Part shown: positions 61,454 to 64,000 of the stretch, piece by piece
Layout: each line of letters opens with the position of its first letter
Position numbering within the stretch: position 1 is the first letter of the stretch
Assembly (NCBI GenBank): GCA_051878975.1
Contig: JBJELD010000029.1
Span: 4,061 to 68,060, forward strand
Source of the DNA: Caccovicinus sp051878975
Lineage (GTDB): Bacteria > Bacillota > Clostridia > Lachnospirales > Lachnospiraceae
Direction of reading: 5' to 3'
DNA: 64,000 nt
Made by a program: the position numbers and the translations under genes
Notes under the pieces: model-generated
The model's input: only the letters and a program-made list of their open reading frames with translations
Databases searched by the model: none
Told to the model about the DNA's origin: nothing

Positions 61454-61466
61454 AATTAACTCTCGT
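61454..61466 (+). repeat. Left terminal inverted repeat of the IS
   Basis: AATTAACTCTCGT, exact inverted match to 63970-63982, ending 17 bases from the last passenger stop codon. Confidence 0.8.
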
Positions 61467-61483
61467 CATGTCCAAACAACGTA

Positions 61484-61609
61484 TTATTCATCGTCAAAAT
61501 CTTCTTCATCCCAGTCTGGATACTGTTGAATACTTCCTTTTGACTTAACTATACGAGGCTTGAAATTCTCCTGAACTTCACTGATTTTCGACACTGTAAT
61601 TGTGAACAT
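61484..61609 (-). pseudogene. C-terminal half of the split pRiA4b ORF-3-like gene
   Basis: 41 codons starting MFTITVSKI and ending WDEEDFDDE. It is in the same reading frame as, and directly after, the TGA of the upstream half (the ATG touches the TGA). Read through, the junction becomes YDFGDD-x-MFTITVSKI, which matches the family pattern YDFGDDW followed by a strand. It could be translated alone from a GGAG 8 bases upstream, but by itself it is not a domain. Confidence 0.6.
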
Positions 61610-61909
61610 TCAATCATCTCCGAAGTCATAATGAAGTGCAAATTTCTGTCCCTTACAAAGTCCGACCTCGTCTAGAGTTATATCTGCCGAAGGTTCGTCT
61701 CCCTCAGGATCTGACTGATATGTATATTCACTATACATGCGGTTATCCATACAAAACTCATACAGATGCTCGTCTATGAAATCAAATGCTTCCAGGATAA
61801 CCTGGCATAATTGATTTAATGTGCTATTACCGCAAATTTCGATATTTCTATAAATATCACGTCCTCTTCCAGCAAGATATATCTTCATCGAATACTGATT
61901 ATTCATCAT
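61610..61909 (-). CDS. pRiA4b ORF-3-like (IS1096 TnpR-type passenger) protein, N-terminal half
   Basis: About 100 aa. It contains the family core: a strand region MKIYLAGRGRDIYRNIEICGNSTLNQLCQVILEAFDFIDEHLYEFCMD and the end KFALHYDFGDD. In relatives the next residue is Trp; here it is TGA, one base from TGG. The start is one of two adjacent ATGs (61904-61909) after GAGGTGG. It overlaps the small coiled-coil gene by 11 bases. Function of the family is unknown; it is often found with transposons. Confidence 0.65.
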   Translation of the reverse strand: MMNNQYSMKIYLAGRGRDIYRNIEICGNSTLNQLCQVILEAFDFIDEHLYEFCMDNRMYSEYTYQSDPEGDEPSADITLDEVGLCKGQKFALHYDFGDD

Positions 61910-62123
61910 CCACCTCATTTCCAGACAGGAATCTCATCACTTCCTCAAAAGAACGTTCACTATTAGCAAATGCCTCCATCAGTTCCTTACTTCGAAGTTC
62001 ATCTCTTTTTCTCATCAGTTTCTCAAGCTTATCCAGTTCTGCTTCATATCTGTCTTTTGCTTTCGAAACCAGTTCTTTTTGTGTTTCAATCTTTTCTTCT
62101 ATCGGGATGCTTCTTCTTGCCAT
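61899..62123 (-). CDS. Small charged coiled-coil protein, IS passenger
   Basis: 74 aa, almost entirely helical with heptad-like spacing (EEKIETQKELVSKAKDRYEAELDKLEKLMRKRDELRSKEL). It lies 5 bases downstream of the transposase and overlaps the next gene. No known catalytic motif. Inference: an accessory factor of the element, perhaps for DNA or transposase binding. Confidence 0.7.
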   Translation of the reverse strand: MARRSIPIEEKIETQKELVSKAKDRYEAELDKLEKLMRKRDELRSKELMEAFANSERSFEEVMRFLSGNEVDDE

Positions 62124-62128
62124 GGTTC

Positions 62129-63838
62129 TTATCCTTCTTTCTCTATCTTCATTAAGTCTTCATTAATCGCAGTCGCCTGAGTTCTGACATTTGCTGCTGT
62201 CATGTTAAATGCCTTCAGGATTTCTTTCTGCGTAGCTGTAACTGCATAATCCATGCGGTATCCACGGTCGCTCTGCCGGATCAGTTCTATCTTTTCCAAT
62301 TCCCTGATCGCAGCCGGAACGGTCATATAATTTTTCTTTCCGCTCTTTTGCATCTGCTCCTTTAGGCAGGTATAAAACCTGCTTCGAATGATCAGTGCCA
62401 CAAACTCTATGAATATCTTTGCATGTACAGACTCACTGGTATGTACTCGGAAGCTTTTATTCCCAAGATAAGATTTATCTCCACGGAACAACTTCTCTGA
62501 CGCATCTCTGCTCTTGTACAGTTCGAGTGCCTGTGCAGCCGTCATCTTTTCTGACGTTATAATGACAAAATATCCACAAAGCCGTATCTCTTCATTGATC
62601 ACATCATGAAGTTCACGGCCGTACATGAATTTTTCATCCTTTTTGCCTTTATTGTAATAGATCAGATCAAAGTACCTGGCGAAGCCCCCGCCTTTGATTT
62701 CATATTTTGTGCCTTCATGTTTATGAAGGCATTCAGCCATGCGGTCAATCTTTGATTCAATAGCCTCATGTTCACTACTTCTCTTTCTGTCATTGTAGAA
62801 AATATGGAAATAACGTTCTTTTTCATCAGACGGATAAAGCTGCTTTTTTACAGTAATGCCACTTACTTTGTAATCTCTGATGCTGTATCTCCGGTCTTCC
62901 TCAAAAGTTCCTTTTACTTCAAGAACAAGACTTTTTACAAGTTCCTTCATACCCTTCATCATAATGACAAACTCATATCCGCATTTGTCCATGTAGTGTA
63001 TGTTTTCTTTACTAAAATATCCACGGTCCAGGATAAAACCAACGTTTTTGTAGCCATAACCGCCTGCTTTTTCCAACGTGTACTGTAGCTGTGAGACATC
63101 CACAATACTTCCCGGATAATCCTCATAGTACAACGGTTTTGCATTGTTTCCATCATAGGCAACAGAATAATTAATGACAGGTGCACCGGTATCTTCCTTG
63201 GGGTGACCGTACTCTACAAAATCGATATCCCCTGCCTGGCAGTTTTTGTTTGTTGAATCGTAAGATATGTATATCTTTTGGCTATGATCCTGTTTTTCAT
63301 TCCATCCATCCAGAAATGCAAGACTTTGGTCTCTTGTAATACTGTTAATGAAGTCAGAAACCTTCGAGTCACTATAGATTTTCATCCTGTCTGTAAATAA
63401 CGGATGATTAAATGCATAATCAGGATAATACTGACCGGCATTGTTCTCTGCAATGATTGAATACACAGCCAAATCAAGAAACAAACCACTATTCTTACCG
63501 ATGATGTCTCCAATCATTTCATCCAGGTGATACTCTGAAATGATTCTGCGTAACACTAAATACGTGCCAACTCTGAGACACCCGCTCCTGTAAGCTTCGC
63601 CTTTTGTTTCCGGAAGTTCCTCCGCCGGAAAAAATTTCAGAAAGTTAGTATTCGGATACATCAGCTCCGGATCATCATCTGTGCACTTGCCAATCGATGT
63701 ACTCTTAGGGACAGTGTATCCTTTTTCTGAACTGTAATTATGCTCATATGCGTAGTAAATGTACGTGGTTCCCTTGATTTTTTTACGAGTTATCCCCGCT
63801 GAATCAGATGGTATTTTTACTTTAAAATCGAGATACAT
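62129..63838 (-). CDS. IS1634-family DDE transposase
   Basis: 569 aa. The catalytic triad can be placed: Asp in ISYDSTNKN, Asp in VGFILDRGYFSKENI, and Glu in YKSRDASEKLFRGDKS, with the YREK-like spacing of IS4/IS1634 enzymes. The C-terminal AKIFIEFVALIIRSRFY is a further family block. AAAGGAG stands 6 bases before the ATG. The frame is intact, so the element may be active. Confidence 0.9.
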   Translation of the reverse strand: MYLDFKVKIPSDSAGITRKKIKGTTYIYYAYEHNYSSEKGYTVPKSTSIGKCTDDDPELMYPNTNFLKFFPAEELPETKGEAYRSGCLRVGTYLVLRRIISEYHLDEMIGDIIGKNSGLFLDLAVYSIIAENNAGQYYPDYAFNHPLFTDRMKIYSDSKVSDFINSITRDQSLAFLDGWNEKQDHSQKIYISYDSTNKNCQAGDIDFVEYGHPKEDTGAPVINYSVAYDGNNAKPLYYEDYPGSIVDVSQLQYTLEKAGGYGYKNVGFILDRGYFSKENIHYMDKCGYEFVIMMKGMKELVKSLVLEVKGTFEEDRRYSIRDYKVSGITVKKQLYPSDEKERYFHIFYNDRKRSSEHEAIESKIDRMAECLHKHEGTKYEIKGGGFARYFDLIYYNKGKKDEKFMYGRELHDVINEEIRLCGYFVIITSEKMTAAQALELYKSRDASEKLFRGDKSYLGNKSFRVHTSESVHAKIFIEFVALIIRSRFYTCLKEQMQKSGKKNYMTVPAAIRELEKIELIRQSDRGYRMDYAVTATQKEILKAFNMTAANVRTQATAINEDLMKIEKEG

Positions 63839-63852
63839 GATAGTCTCCTTTT

Positions 63853-63863
63853 GAGAGTTAATT
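63853..63863 (+). repeat. Internal copy of the IS end sequence
   Basis: GAGAGTTAATT, an 11-base direct copy of the core of the right end (63972-63982), located between the transposase promoter and its start codon. Confidence 0.6.
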
Positions 63864-63874
63864 ACTTCTCTTTT

Positions 63875-63902
63875 ATTCTACCATATTTACTCAATTTTTC
63901 AA
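63875..63902 (-). promoter_or_regulatory. Transposase promoter
   Basis: Minus-strand TTGAAA, 16 bases, TAGAAT with an extended TGG before it. It drives the transposase and the passenger genes. The strip 63903-63969 to the IS end is AT-rich without further features. Confidence 0.55.
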
Positions 63903-63969
63903 GAAAAATCGCATTATTTTCAATGAAATCAAGGGATTTTTATCATCTTTATTGCCTTTTCTGATACAA

Positions 63970-63982
63970 ACGAGAGTTAATT
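63970..63982 (+). repeat. Right terminal inverted repeat of the IS
   Basis: ACGAGAGTTAATT, the inverted partner of 61454-61466. Confidence 0.8.
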
Positions 63983-64000
63983 ATCATGAAAGTTTACATT

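Larger units (their letters stand above)
61454..63982 (-). mobile_element. IS1634-like insertion sequence with passenger genes
   Basis: Bounded by inverted copies of AATTAACTCTCGT (61454-61466 and 63970-63982). Alignment continues outward imperfectly for about 12 more bases, so the true ends may lie near 61442 and 63994. It contains a DDE transposase, a small coiled-coil gene and a split pRiA4b ORF-3-like gene, all on one strand with gaps of a few bases. The target duplication cannot be checked so close to the window end. Confidence 0.8.

Noticed and set aside
61610..61612. Selenocysteine or recoded TGA in the passenger gene
   Set aside because: No SECIS-like hairpin directly downstream was seen, and Trp, not Cys, is expected at this site.
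1..64000. CRISPR arrays, tRNA or rRNA genes
   Set aside because: No regularly spaced repeats or recognisable tRNA/rRNA sequences were noticed by eye; a dedicated scan could not be run.

Overview
This 64 kb window looks like chromosome of a strictly anaerobic Firmicute of the Lachnospiraceae / Clostridium cluster XIVa type. The evidence is moderately high GC with AGGAGG-type ribosome binding sites, TTGACA/TATAAT promoters, a rubredoxin-first rubrerythrin with a PerR-like repressor, a DnaD/DnaI helicase-loader pair, LuxS, SAM and preQ1 riboswitch candidates, a citrate lyase island with a CitX-CitG fusion, and lipoprotein solute-binding transporters. No rRNA, tRNA, phage or CRISPR array was seen. 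The species assignment is inference.

Layout. 0-2 kb (minus): two dipeptide-type ABC permeases whose operon runs off the left edge. 2.3-12 kb (minus): housekeeping and metabolic genes (GH28 glycosidase, HAD phosphatase, xpt, a lipoprotein trigger-factor-like foldase, M18 aminopeptidase, dtd, membrane GDPD, small alarmone synthetase, S1-domain protein). 11.9-15 kb (plus): PHP phosphatase, perR, rubrerythrin and an FAH-family enzyme. 15-34.6 kb (mostly minus): P-type Ca2+-ATPase, a GH13 protein that has lost its catalytic residues, ABC-F, exoA, metK behind a SAM-I riboswitch, murA, a large membrane-anchored unknown, prs, dnaI, dnaD, murC and queT behind a preQ1-I riboswitch. luxS lies on the plus strand in this stretch. 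A striking DnaA-box cluster sits between dnaD and murC.

35-44.4 kb (plus): a peptide scavenging locus with an M24 peptidase, a five-gene dipeptide ABC transporter, an Ala-Glu-type dipeptide epimerase and a serine hydrolase. The gene set resembles murein-peptide recycling. 44.7-48.5 kb (plus): cytosine-type permease, CodA-like deaminase and a PucR regulator. 48.5-59.8 kb: a citrate fermentation island. citD-citE-citF, two carboxylate transporters, a beta-propeller lactonase and an lrgA remnant read left; a LysR regulator, citXG and citC read right. Two matched 17-bp operators lie exactly 100 bp apart in the shared promoter region.

59.9-64 kb (minus, more AT-rich): MgtC-like protein, a GDPD that appears to have lost its 5' end, and an IS1634-like insertion sequence with matching inverted ends. 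The IS carries two passenger genes, one split by an in-frame TGA exactly where the family has a conserved Trp.

Most interesting points: the triple-substituted GH13 pseudoenzyme, the tandem DnaA boxes beside dnaD, the paired citrate operators, and the passenger-bearing IS with a third internal copy of its end sequence.
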